Of a DNA stretch of 64,000 nt, positions 26,601 through 32,944 are shown in pieces (the stretch's first letter is position 1; the number at the start of each line of letters is the position of its first letter). Position numbers and translations under genes: made by a program. This stretch comes from Rotaria sp. Silwood1 (taxonomy: Eukaryota; Rotifera; Eurotatoria; Philodinida; Philodinidae), in assembly GCA_905250075.1 (NCBI GenBank), contig CAJNOP010000085.1, positions 616,746 to 680,745 of the forward strand. Direction: 5' to 3'. The notes beneath the pieces were generated by a model. It worked only from the letters and a program-made list of their open reading frames with translations, was not told the DNA's origin and did no database searches.

Positions 26601-26846
26601 AGCATTTATTTAGTAGATATTTACATTATTTTTGTGTTTTTTCTATTATTATTTAGAAATCGATTAACTATTCCGGCATGTATTGATCATAAATGGCTTT
26701 CACTAGCAAGTGGAGCAACCAATCGTCGTGAAAGTGCAATATTTTTAACCGAGAAACTTCGAAGATTTGCACATGATTTTCGACAACGATGTCGAGCACA
26801 AACTGAAATACAACAGGATACAATTATTGAAATATCAAAACGATAG
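1..26846 (+). CDS. unc-89: Obscurin/UNC-89-like giant muscle protein, 3' part of the gene (35 exons in window)
   Basis: Known role of the family: a sarcomeric M-band scaffold with kinase domains. Seen: one continuous reading frame joined through GT-AG introns. Exons: <1-2692, 3251-3913, 3987-4457, 4768-5103, 5168-5311, 6787-7611, 9261-11579, 12334-13673, 14463-15561, 15870-16004, 16067-16201, 16270-16530, 17285-17610, 17677-17890, 17956-18222, 18948-19302, 19376-19496, 19560-19735, 19807-20108, 20665-20916, 20979-21101, 21168-21251, 21311-21432, 21495-22048, 22109-22306, 22377-22515, 22577-22758, 22824-23118, 23175-23322, 23395-23937, 24010-24294, 24353-25324, 25390-25465, 25531-25680, 26657-26846. 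About 46 Ig, two Fn3 and two kinase domains. The C-terminal order PK1-Ig-Fn3-PK2 is diagnostic for UNC-89/obscurin rather than twitchin or titin, which have one kinase. The 5' end (SH3-DH-PH expected) lies outside the window. Exon borders are hand-called from frame and splice consensus. Confidence 0.9.
2693..3250 (+). other. unc-89: Intron 1 of the UNC-89-like gene
   Basis: Donor gtaag at 2693 and acceptor tttactttag at 3241-3250. AT-rich, with no coding potential, repeat or RNA gene that I recognise. Confidence 0.8.
3251..5311 (+). CDS. unc-89: UNC-89-like exons 2-5: Ig domains 10 (end) to 16 (start)
   Basis: Exons 3251-3913, 3987-4457, 4768-5103 and 5168-5311. They finish Ig10, encode Ig11-15 and begin Ig16. 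The join after 3913 is in phase 1, giving E-E-I-R-F-T-K at the start of Ig13. The joins within Ig14 and Ig15 fall inside domains, with the D-x-D-x-G-x-Y region on the second exon. The introns are 73, 310 and 64 nt. The 310-nt intron (4458-4767) is AT-rich and shows nothing further. Confidence 0.87.
5352..6323 (-). CDS. Intronless 7TM receptor nested in an UNC-89 intron
   Basis: A 323-residue uninterrupted reading frame on the strand opposite the host gene, wholly inside its intron 5312-6786. The protein has about seven hydrophobic segments (roughly residues 19-41, 52-75, 93-125, 138-160, 178-204, 231-252, 262-288). A short N-terminal tail has N-glycosylation-type N-T-T and N-x-S/T sites. After helix 3 comes S-L-E-R in the place of the rhodopsin-type D/E-R-Y motif. 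Helix 7 has N-F-Y-P-V-L in the place of N-P-x-x-Y. A basic third loop and a hydrophilic tail fit a rhodopsin-like GPCR of a lineage-specific type. The ligand cannot be told. Start chosen: first ATG, after an A-rich leader. I see no AATAAA between the stop and the host splice site. Confidence 0.8.
   Translation of the reverse strand: MNTTSSTNTTNIYPFHFEYYVVTWISAFIGTIFSYLSLIRYFRYNYQRTQLTYVYHFSLGFSLVLSLISTPLNTLTDYFLSILPIISEQQFRLLCNFNLITFFVASAGIGYSIVYASLERTFFIFYSQNIRLTWIRQFTPFLIVFSSCSVVITIFILLSKYPLDVSLRLLGYFESLKLQLIWFLLQFLIPFIFMLISVLFLIYRIEIHTNRIRISLHRKRSRNKFQRILIHLNIYNTFYMLSICPINIYSCIRIYMNIKQRLIEMILINYLFITLNFYPVLIFLLTQVKQQYRIKFSQEQKQSPFIIITRPSIESDEYQRTRL
6324..6786. other. Rest of the host intron upstream of the nested receptor
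   Basis: AT-rich with several poly-A/T runs. It would contain the receptor's promoter on the minus strand and the UNC-89 acceptor ttccag at 6781-6786. No further gene seen. Confidence 0.6.
6787..7611 (+). CDS. unc-89: UNC-89-like exon 6: Ig domains 16-18 and start of 19
   Basis: Begins in phase 1 (Q-G-E-Q-L across the join with 5311) and ends in phase 1 at the donor gtacgt (7612). It encodes the body of Ig16, all of Ig17 (V-T-W-F-I-N-G) and Ig18 (V-E-W-F-K-D), and the first strand of Ig19 (A-D-F-A-H-K-I). Confidence 0.88.
7612..9260 (+). other. unc-89: Long intron (1649 nt) of the UNC-89-like gene
   Basis: Donor gtacgt, acceptor ttctttttag (9251-9260). No nested reading frame of substance and no repeat family recognised. 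A short GT run lies near 8650. Confidence 0.7.
9261..11579 (+). CDS. unc-89: UNC-89-like exon 7: Ig domains 19-27 (start)
   Basis: A large exon of 773 codons holding the rest of Ig19, Ig20-26 and the first half of Ig27. Domain starts are marked by hydrophobic-K/E-x-L patterns such as V-K-L-I-E-P-L and I-K-I-L-K-D-L. The core Trp is often present (K-W-L-K-D, I-V-W-L-R-N, V-E-W-Y-K-G). Enters and leaves in phase 1. The donor gtaaat at 11580 splits Ig27 just after its core Trp. Confidence 0.9.
11580..12333 (+). other. unc-89: Intron of the UNC-89-like gene (754 nt)
   Basis: Acceptor cttctag at 12327-12333. AT-rich; nothing recognised inside. Confidence 0.7.
12334..13673 (+). CDS. unc-89: UNC-89-like exon 8: Ig domains 27 (end) to 31
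   Basis: Continues Ig27 (G-K-I-T-L-P) and encodes Ig28 to Ig31. The last domain is well conserved (Q-V-I-L-D-C with A-P-I-W-Y-R-D-G). The donor at 13674 (gtaaga) leaves the frame in phase 0, unlike most exons here, which end in phase 1. Confidence 0.88.
13674..14462 (+). other. unc-89: Intron of the UNC-89-like gene (789 nt)
   Basis: Contains a small imperfect hairpin, gtcaccttg ... caaggtgac (about 14224-14276). Otherwise featureless. Confidence 0.65.
14463..15561 (+). CDS. unc-89: UNC-89-like exon 9: Ig domains 32-35
   Basis: Acceptor ttttctag at 14462. Four Ig domains with core Trp residues in I-T-W-K-R-D-G, V-R-W-Y-R-N-G, S-R-W-L-H-N-G and V-T-W-L-I-N-G. Ends in phase 1 at donor gtaagt (15562). 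Confidence 0.9.
15596..15820 (+). repeat. Dispersed intron repeat, copy A
   Basis: Matches copies in introns at about 18.7, 20.4 and 26.5 kb. Shared blocks: a hairpin gatat(g/a)cgat-5 nt-atcgtatatc (here 15646-15670, one mismatch), then aataa-y-gtct, tgttctaatat, gaactac, and a 3' block atagaataaa-y-aatctt-yctgtgatta. No reading frame. Likely a short non-autonomous mobile element. Confidence 0.6.
15870..18222 (+). CDS. unc-89: UNC-89-like exons 10-15: Ig domains 36-40
   Basis: Exons 15870-16004, 16067-16201, 16270-16530, 17285-17610, 17677-17890, 17956-18222. From here on Ig domains sit on one exon or two short exons, with introns of 62-68 nt between most of them. All joins keep frame, for example N-D-E-H-F-E-V across 16004/16067 and P-E-G-E-T-A across 17610/17677. 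Domains carry Cys and Trp (F-I-C-E-L, F-T-C-E-T, L-V-C-Q-L, F-Q-C-R-L, L-S-C-Q-L). The 754-nt intron 16531-17284 holds nothing recognised. Confidence 0.88.
18650..18870 (+). repeat. Dispersed intron repeat, copy B
   Basis: Lies in intron 18223-18947. It carries gacaaacgctgttgatatac, a degraded hairpin (stem tatacgat/actgtata), cttgttctaatatat, and the 3' block aatagaataaaacaatctt followed by a gtaattaataac match. Same orientation as copies A and C. Confidence 0.55.
18948..20108 (+). CDS. unc-89: UNC-89-like exons 16-19: Ig domains 41-43
   Basis: Exons 18948-19302, 19376-19496, 19560-19735, 19807-20108. Ig41 (I-I-R-G-L-Q-D-L) is followed by a polar linker rich in Q, R, S and P. Ig42 is split over two exons (V-T-W-Y-C-N-Y) and Ig43 is A-P-S-F-I-R-K-L with I-R-W-L-H-N-G. 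These Igs look more like canonical I-set domains (T-G-Q-P-x-P, A-E-N-x-A-G type motifs) than the N-terminal ones. Confidence 0.9.
20390..20615 (+). repeat. Dispersed intron repeat, copy C (best preserved hairpin)
   Basis: In intron 20109-20664. A perfect 10-bp stem with 5-nt loop lies at 20416-20440 (gatatacgat-taaag-atcgtatatc), followed by aataatgtct, atatgaacta, gaagaaatatgtctc, agatagaataaaacaattt and attacattgcgtttcatatttt. This copy shows the widest set of shared blocks. Confidence 0.6.
20665..21251 (+). CDS. unc-89: UNC-89-like exons 20-22: first Fn3 domain plus linker
   Basis: Exons 20665-20916, 20979-21101 and 21168-21251. A basic Ser-rich stretch (R-L-K-R-R-V-S-F) precedes an Fn3 fold marked by P-P-T-R-L, L-N-L-S-W, then the later strands Y-A-I-R-V-R-A-E-N-A-F-G-V-S. 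It is followed by a Glu/Arg-rich linker encoded by the short exon 21168-21251. Confidence 0.87.
21311..22048 (+). CDS. unc-89: UNC-89-like exons 23-24: Ig domains 44-45 and start of PK1
   Basis: Ig44 has I-T-W-Y-H-D split by the 62-nt intron 21433-21494, and A-S-D-E-G-A-Y-E-V-V. Ig45 has L-E-C-K-V-D-G and D-T-G-L-Y-T-C-T-A-K-N. The last 80 nt begin the first kinase domain (Y-D-I-L-E-R-I-E). The donor at 22049 lies inside the glycine-loop region of the kinase. Confidence 0.9.
21990..23085 (+). CDS. unc-89: PK1 kinase domain of the UNC-89-like protein (DFG lost)
   Basis: Built from exons 24-28. Seen: ATP-binding Lys in R-I-A-K-V-V (codon 22170-22172), the helix-C Glu in R-R-E-M-D-I-L, the catalytic loop H-L-D-I-K-P-D-N (exons 26/27), the A-P-E region Y-V-A-P-E-I, and D-M-W-S-I-G-V. 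The glycine loop is weak (E-H-G-P-I-S-S-V). The metal-binding DFG triplet is replaced by G-F-T (22631-22639). From known kinase biochemistry this should abolish or greatly reduce phosphotransfer, so PK1 is probably a pseudokinase scaffold. Confidence 0.88.
23086..23937 (+). CDS. unc-89: UNC-89-like inter-kinase linker (end of exon 28, exons 29-30)
   Basis: About 255 residues between PK1 and the next Ig, over the end of exon 28, 23175-23322 and 23395-23937. Composition is rich in Arg, Ser, Pro, Tyr and Gly with no domain visible, so probably disordered. A more structured-looking block (D-F-A-I-R-M-R-G-Y-R-R-T) near 23496 may be a conserved binding motif. Base composition is a little less AT-rich than neighbouring exons. 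Confidence 0.82.
24010..24640 (+). CDS. unc-89: UNC-89-like exons 31-32 (5' part): Ig46 and second Fn3
   Basis: Exon 24010-24294 encodes an I-set Ig (L-R-C-K-V-Q-G-N-P-F-P with I-Y-R-C-V-A-R-N). After a 58-nt intron, exon 24353-25324 starts with an Fn3 domain (D-R-P-Q-R-P-I, Y-L-V-W-S-S-P, Y-Y-R-F-R-V-S-C-I-N). The Ig-Fn3 pair directly before the second kinase is the UNC-89/obscurin arrangement. Confidence 0.9.
24790..26846 (+). CDS. unc-89: PK2 kinase domain and C-terminus of the UNC-89-like protein (catalytic Asp lost)
   Basis: Exons 32 (3' part) to 35: to 25324, 25390-25465, 25531-25680, 26657-26846. A kinase fold is clear: R-I-I-K-I-V, H-L-N-I-N-P-S, D-F-S, A-P-E-I-L, D-V-W-S-I-G-A, and N-R-L-T-I-P-A-C-I-D-H-K-W-L. 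The glycine loop is unrecognisable (S-S-Y-G-R-Q). The H-R-D Asp is Asn (AAT at 25180-25182), the loop Lys and Asn are also changed, and DFG is D-F-S (25240-25248). A tail of about 40 basic residues ends at TAG 26844-26846. Probably catalytically dead. Confidence 0.88.
25681..26656 (+). other. unc-89: Last intron of the UNC-89-like gene (976 nt)
   Basis: Donor gtaaat, acceptor atttag at 26656. It carries two pieces related to the dispersed repeat (5' block around 25768-25812 and 3' block around 26420-26605) separated by about 600 nt of unrelated AT-rich sequence. Confidence 0.65.
26420..26605 (+). repeat. Dispersed intron repeat, copy D (3' part)
   Basis: Contains agatagaataaagcattctt, cctgtgattaataacattaa and catatttcacatttttaac, matching the 3' half of copies A-C. 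The matching 5' half (gtgacagacgttgttgat) is found upstream at about 25771, so this copy is either split by an insertion or represents two fragments. Confidence 0.55.
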
Positions 26847-28178
26847 ATGAAGCACAAAAATATTTTATCTTTTTATTCTTTGGTTTTTGGCTTTTTTTTC
26901 TTGTTAACCCGTTAAACCTCACTTTTTTCATTTCATTCAATTGTTTCATACTCTCATGCTGAAAAATCAACAAATGAAGAAATAACAATAATTAAGAAAT
27001 CGATGAGATACAATAAAAAGAAGAAGGAAAACATGAAGATTGACGAACCACGGATGGATTTCTTCTCTTTTTTTCAACTCGACGATTTTCTTTTAACTTG
27101 TTTAATATAATGTGTGAGGGTCGACACAAATTGTTGAGATGATTAAGAAATATGTAGGATGATTAATTTGCTCCAAGAGTTTTTTTTCAATGGAATGGCT
27201 TTTGCTTTGTGTTTTGACGTTTTATTTAATCTTATTCATTTGTTTCATTTTTTTCTTGTGCTTATCTTTTCGTTACATTACAAAAAATAACAATAAATTC
27301 GAGCAGTTTCAAGGCTTACATATATGAATGAATCTCTTTTGTCATTAATATTTCAAGATTTTATAACTTTAACCTCATCTCAGAATAAATATAAATATAA
27401 AAAAAGATATTTTAGTATTATCTAGAATTTGAATAATACATATAATCAAGTAAATAAAAGCTGAGTTTTGGTTTGCCTAAATTATTTCAATGTTTTCAGT
27501 TATAAGGCAATAGATTCAAGTACTTTGTTATTATATTTTGAGTGTTGGCCTTCTAATGTGTTGGCAATTCGACATTTTTCTCTATATATGTGACGATATT
27601 GAAAGAAAAACTATTGCTCAGAAATAAAGTCACTGTCAAGTCATAAAACTATTATAAATGGCAATAAAAGTTAATGAATATATGCAGAGTATCTAGAAAA
27701 CCATGAAAACATACACTCACAATTGCACATTTCCATCGCATTCTACCCAAATGAGCTGATTTTTTTTCTGAGAACATACGACGGTTTCAAATTTTTAATT
27801 CATATTTAGATAGCTTACTCTTTATTATATTCTCCATCTTTTTCATTTTTGTTAATACTAAGAAAAACACAAAAGCGTTTCCCAAATAGAAAAAAACACT
27901 GTTACTCTGAAACAACAAAAACATATGCATTCGAGCAAAAATATGTGCCTCCTCTCTTTCCTATGGGATGGCATATCGATGTTCTCCTTGAGAGCAGTTC
28001 ACCAAAAGAATATTATACGAAAAGAAAAAAAAATATTAGATGTAACACACAACAGAAAAGTGGATCAAACAGAACACGGCACAAATACATAAATAAGAAA
28101 GTATACATAACCACCTCAATATGTATCATGATCGATGATCATGATATTTTTTTCTATGGAAAAATACCAGTAAACTCA
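26847..28178. other. unc-89: 3' UTR and intergenic region after the UNC-89-like gene
   Basis: Candidate polyadenylation signals AATAAA at 27012-27017 and 27292-27297 on the + strand. A reading frame of 115 codons at 27849-28196 has basic low-complexity composition and runs into the mariner terminal repeat, so I do not call it a gene. Nothing else recognised. Confidence 0.5.
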
Positions 28179-29362
28179 TGCACTGTATATCACTAAACAA
28201 CTTTGAATAATGTTGCTCTTATGATTTTGGATTAAAATTGGTTCACATTGTTTCCGCTATTATTTTATAGATATATCTAAAACTCGAATCGTGGAACAAA
28301 GAAACACGATGGTGCGACTTTTTTCAAAGTCTAACAATGTGTATGAAGTTGAAAAACAATTGAGAGATCATTTTTATATGAATTCTCAGGCAGTATCCGC
28401 GATTTTATCATTGAATCAGAGGTTTGACGAAGCAGGAGCAGTTGAGGATTTACCACGCAGTGATCATCCGACAACTCTTCTTTTCAGAAGAGAAACTGCA
28501 AGAGATTGAAGAAATGACCATTCAAAATCTACAATTGTCTCATCGTCAAGCTGCTGCTGAAGCTGATGTTAGCTAAAGTAGCTACCAAGTGGCGATGAAG
28601 CTACTTGATCTCAACCTTATCGCTGAAATTGGATCGTAAATCTCAACGACGATGATTTCAATCGGCGCAGTCAGTTTTGCGAAGTATCACTTGAGAAATA
28701 AAAACATGATCCTGATTTAATTGATAACAGTTTTGGAAGCGATATAGATAAATTCAACATAAATGCAACGGTTAATCGGCATCAATGCAGATACTGACCA
28801 GAGGTAACCTACATATCAAATTCATAGTATCAAACACGAATGAACGGGTCGTTGTATGATGTGGAAAGACTCTCAATAAACTTGTTCGTATATTCTTTTT
28901 CAAAGATAATGTCATCGGCCCAGTATGCAACCAAATGCTGGTGGACTGTACATGATCCTAGTTGAAACATGAAGGTGTTTTTTGTTAAACATGCCGAAGT
29001 GAGGCTCATTATATTGTTATTGTCTACAACTAGTTGGATGAAAATTTCTTTGGCCATTGAATGGGTAGATGTGGTCCGTTGGAATGGCCAGCGCGTTCAC
29101 CAGATTTAACATCATATGATTTCTTTCTTTGGAGGATATTTAAAGGACATTGTGTTCAGAAAATCATCTTCTACAAGTTTTAAGCTTCAGAACAGAATCA
29201 AACAAGCCTGTGAACAAGTCACTAGCGACATATGTCGCAAAGCATGCCATTCTGTTGAATAACAACTTCATAATTGTTTAGACAATGAAGGACAATGTCT
29301 TTAGCACTAGCTTTGACACATTATATATGGCACTTATCAGTTATTTAGCGATATACAGTGCA
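28179..29362 (+). mobile_element. Decayed mariner-like (Tc1/mariner) transposon
   Basis: The two ends carry matching inverted repeats of 24 nt (28179-28202, starting tgcactgtatatc, and 29339-29362, ending gatatacagtgca; two mismatches). The length of 1184 bp suits a mariner. The interior encodes a broken transposase. No clean TA target duplication is visible at these ends, so the exact termini may be off by a few bases. Confidence 0.8.
28291..29302 (+). pseudogene. Mariner-like transposase pseudogene
   Basis: The N-terminal helix-turn-helix part is open to about 28485 (R-F-D-E-A-G-A-V-E-D-L-P-R-S). A frameshift then leads into E-E-K-L-Q-E-I-E-E-M and S-H-R-Q-A-A-A-E-A-D-V-S, closed by a stop. 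Near 29064-29133 the family's C-terminal catalytic motif is clear: G-P-L-E-W-P-A-R-S-P-D-L-T-S-Y-D-F-F-L-W, preceded by L-D-E-N-F-F-G-H with in-frame stops. The region between is hard to follow. Inactive. Confidence 0.82.
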
Positions 29363-29521
29363 CAGGTTCAGTAGTATTGTTTTAATATGAATAAAAACCT
29401 GCAACTCTCATCTATTTTCAGAAAAAAGTCAACTCCTTTAGTTAGAGCGCAGTGAAGATATTAAATTTTTAGTCTCTGTTTCGACTGAAGAACAATACGC
29501 GAACAGCATTATTTATACATA
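29363..29521. other. Spacer between two mobile elements
   Basis: Short AT-rich spacer with no feature; its last two bases (TA, 29520-29521) form the left target duplication of the next element. Confidence 0.5.
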
Positions 29522-30102
29522 CTTAGGGTGTACCAAAAGTTCTGATCACCATGTTTAAAAGACTCTTTCGATAAGGCGTCCTATTCAAAAATGAGAAACC
29601 AAGTATACTATGTTGTAGAGTTTTTCGAGATGCATCTAATGGTATATAGTAAATTCTATTTTCATAAGACTCTGAAAGAATTAGAATCAATTTACTGATA
29701 GGCGACTACACATTCACACATGCATCCATCCATATTCACATCCACAAGATGATCGGAGATGCTACGCATATGAGATTGTAGTCCTTTAAAAGTTCTACAA
29801 AGTCATATGTGAGAAAAGGCATTTTACAAATATTTTTGATTCATAGCAAGGACAACAATATTCATTAATTTATCATTGTTGAGTATAGGTGCTAGTATGG
29901 ATGCATGTGGATATGTAGTCGTCTATCAGTAAATTGATTCTAATTCTTTCAGAGTCTTATGAAAATAGAATTTACTATATACTACTCGATGCATCTCGAA
30001 AAACTCTACAACATGGTGTATTTGGTTTCTCATTTTTGAATAGGAAACCTTATCGAAAAAGTCTTTTAAATATGATGATCAGAACTTTTGGTACACCCTA
30101 AG
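29522..30102. mobile_element. Long-TIR miniature element (Tc1/mariner-type MITE)
   Basis: A 581-bp near-palindrome. The left arm starts cttagggtgtaccaaaag and the right arm ends cttttggtacaccctaag. The arms match over about 220 nt each (29522 to about 29740 and about 29885 to 30102), with a unique centre of about 140 nt. It is flanked by TA at 29520-29521 and 30103-30104, the target duplication of the Tc1/mariner superfamily. No coding capacity, so a non-autonomous element. Confidence 0.85.
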
Positions 30103-31579
30103 TACACAAGAAAACAGAACAGAGAAAAGAGAAAGAGAAAAAGAAAAGAATGATGATACAGAGAGCAATAGTTCACATTGGTTAGTATATGAATCAAAAT
30201 TTCGTCACACAGAGTACAGTCAGTAGCATATATACCTGCAAATTATGTATTATCGTTTGAAATATATTTGATTGAGTAATTTAGTTGTGTATTAAACATC
30301 AAGATTAGCATAGTAAGCTCACTATTCTTTTGATAAACAAATCTCCCACTAAGAAAACAATAGACAGATATGAAAAGCCAACAAAAATAATTTAATCATT
30401 TGAACATTGGTTGTATGGATGGTGACTGCGATATTTAGTCAAAACCCATAATTTACCGCGTGTTTATTTCAAAAGAGTATTTAGCGATGTTGATAAATTA
30501 TTTGGCTGCGGGAGAGCTAAACATATCAAATGTTGTATACTTGATGAATAAGTTTTGCATAAATTTGCTTGTCGAAGAGTATTCATAAGAGTTATAAGAA
30601 GTTCGTTAGTTGAAGTATTTGTATATAGATGAAGAGCTAAAGAATTTTGGTCATCTCGTGATTAAAAACTTTGTTTAATAAAATCAAATTGTCATTTGGT
30701 GGATCATTATCAAAACTCTTCACGAAAGACTTCTTTTATAAAAGTCGCTGTTTGTTATAATGTTCAGCATTCTTCATAGCCAATGAATGTTCTGTCTTCA
30801 TTTTCCCTAGATCTATGACTTCTATACACAACAAAATGTTAGACACCATCAGACTTGTTTTAATTATTATCTACTAAAAATAAAACAACCAACGTTCACC
30901 AGAAAAATAAAAAGAAATTTTTTTTTGAAAATTTTATCCAGTTGGTACTTGAGCTACACTTTCATGTTCTCGGATATGGTGAGCGAAGAGCTTGTTCAAG
31001 GTTTTGTTTAATAGTAATAAGCCTCGTCTACACTACAATATTCATATAGTATTATCTCAATATTAAATTGATGCACGGCTTCACTTAGGAGGTATGCACC
31101 AAACAGAATCGAGAAAGTGCCTCAATCATATATACATAATGCATAGAAGCAGCACACTACTACAGAATGAAATGCTGCTGTGTTTAGATTAATAATCGAG
31201 AAGCTGCTACAGTATAAATAGAATAAAGAATTCTTTTGTCTTATAAAAAGATACTAGCGTCTTATTTATTTACTGTTGAATATTTTAACAACAAAATTGA
31301 TAAACCTGTTAATATTACCCTAAAACTGCGATACATCTAGTTTCCTAGACCATAAGATCAATGAATATGCGCAGATCTTGCGATTGTCTACTAAATATAT
31401 TAAAAATTTTCGTATTTATGTTACATGTAGAAAATAGTCTCGAATCTATTATCAGACACAATTTTTATTTTGAAATAATGTTTTAAAGCACTCCATGTAA
31501 TCTAGAATAAATGAGAAACCTTCAATTAGAAGTAGGTTTATACTATGGTGGTACGAGCTAGGATCTTCCAATCAGTTTC
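30103..31579. other. Non-coding stretch between mobile elements
   Basis: AT-rich, with purine runs near 30110-30150. Around 31190-31260 it contains a fragment of the dispersed repeat. No gene recognised on either strand. Confidence 0.5.
31190..31260 (+). repeat. Dispersed repeat, fragment E
   Basis: aatagaataaagaattctt here matches the 3' block of the repeat found in the UNC-89 introns. The 5' hairpin block is not recognisable. It shows the family is not confined to introns of one gene. Confidence 0.4.
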
Positions 31580-32361
31580 AACAGCATGGTAAGTACCAAC
31601 ACAGATGTTGTGTGAAATACAGGCAGCTTTTATTATTTTTTTGACGTTTTAAAGATCGATTACCACTTTTTTATATGTATCTAAACTAATTTTTTAGGAT
31701 GTCCAAGTGATCTTTCAATCATACATCGGCTTCGACTAAGTCGACAGTTAAATAACGATTAATGTTGATGCATATTTAGACGTTCTGTCTATGGCTTCAT
31801 TCAGTTTTTACTTAATAGAAATGCAGAGTCAGCTATCAAATGAGTTTGAATTTTGAGAGTGATGCGGTCAAATAATTTTGAGCATACACGAGGTTTTTCA
31901 TCGCTAGGAAAAGAGTTGATCAGCCATAAACAAATGCATCGTTGCATCGACCAAGGGTTCCCGTATTAACATAGCTAAATTTCAACGATGCATCCACAAT
32001 AACTAGTACAATAACTGAGTGAGATTTTTTATAATTGAAATAGTCACTTTCTTCACAAGTTCGTCGGTTAATACCAATGTGGGTACCATCAATATATCCA
32101 GTACATATAGGATAGTCATATTTGTCAAGAAACGCATCAGTTGCTTTGTTGTATTTTTTGACTTCTAAATGGAAAGCTAATCAGTTGATGTAAAACTAAT
32201 TTGATAAGAACATCATATAATTCATGTAAAATATTAGTAACAGTAAATTTCCTATTTCCAGATAAATGAGCTATAATTATCGGATCAACTGTTGAACCAA
32301 GTGAATCAAGAGCGCAATTCAGACGTTTATTCACAGGAAGAAAAAAGTTGCCACCATACAT
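31580..32361 (-). pseudogene. PIF/Harbinger-type (HARBI1-like) transposase relic
   Basis: Read on the minus strand, an N-terminal segment (32361-32137, G-N-R-K-F-T-V-T-N-I-L-H-E-L) leads, after a frameshift, into T-G-Y-I-D-G-T-H-I, Y-K-K-S-H-S-V-I, V-D-A-S-L-K-F, Y-V-N-T-G-T-L-G-R-C-N-D-A-F-V-Y-G and, in other frames, A-D-S-A-F-L-L, F-N-C-R-L-S-R-S-R and I-I-K-A-A-C-I-S-H-N-I-C-V. This motif order is that of DDE_Tnp_4/HARBI1-like nucleases. Several stops and frameshifts make it inactive. Element ends were not found. Confidence 0.8.
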
Positions 32362-32944
32362 GCTATTTTTCCCTCAAAAATATTTACATATATATATCGA
32401 TGATATGTTAGCGACTCTCTTCTGACTAAAGGAAAAGAACGACAATATTGTCTTGTTCTTATGACTGACACATTTGTCGATTCACATTTCCACTATTTGT
32501 TTCTTTGTTGATGTCGTATTCCTGACTTATGTTCTATAATATTAAAACTTAGTAATTCTTTTTCTGACATTAACGAAACTTTTTATCAACAACAGTTATC
32601 TTGTTGATGAAATTTTTTCTTATTGAGAAAGATAATTTTATGGTTTCTTCAGCGAATTCATCGGAAACAACAACCAGATTTACTCGACTTCGAAGAAATC
32701 AGTTAAAAAATGATCACCATCTAACACGTGAACGTACGACTGAAAAAATAACCTTTGGATACAGCATTGAAAGAATATGGTATCAGTAGACTGAACCTGA
32801 TATATCAACGTAGAGAAAAAAAGGAAATATATACTTAGAAAAGTTTTCTTTTCTGTGTGAAACATTTCTTTTTTTTTAATATTATATTTTGAATGATTTA
32901 ACCATAACAATTATTTATTACCCTTTTTTTAATAAGCTTCTTAC

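Noticed and set aside
27849..28196. 115-codon + strand frame downstream of the UNC-89-like gene
   Set aside because: Basic, low-complexity composition without a domain, and it overlaps the mariner terminal repeat at 28179.
28830..29057. Minus-strand 75-codon frame inside the mariner element
   Set aside because: The recognisable transposase motifs nearby read on the + strand, so this frame is taken as chance.
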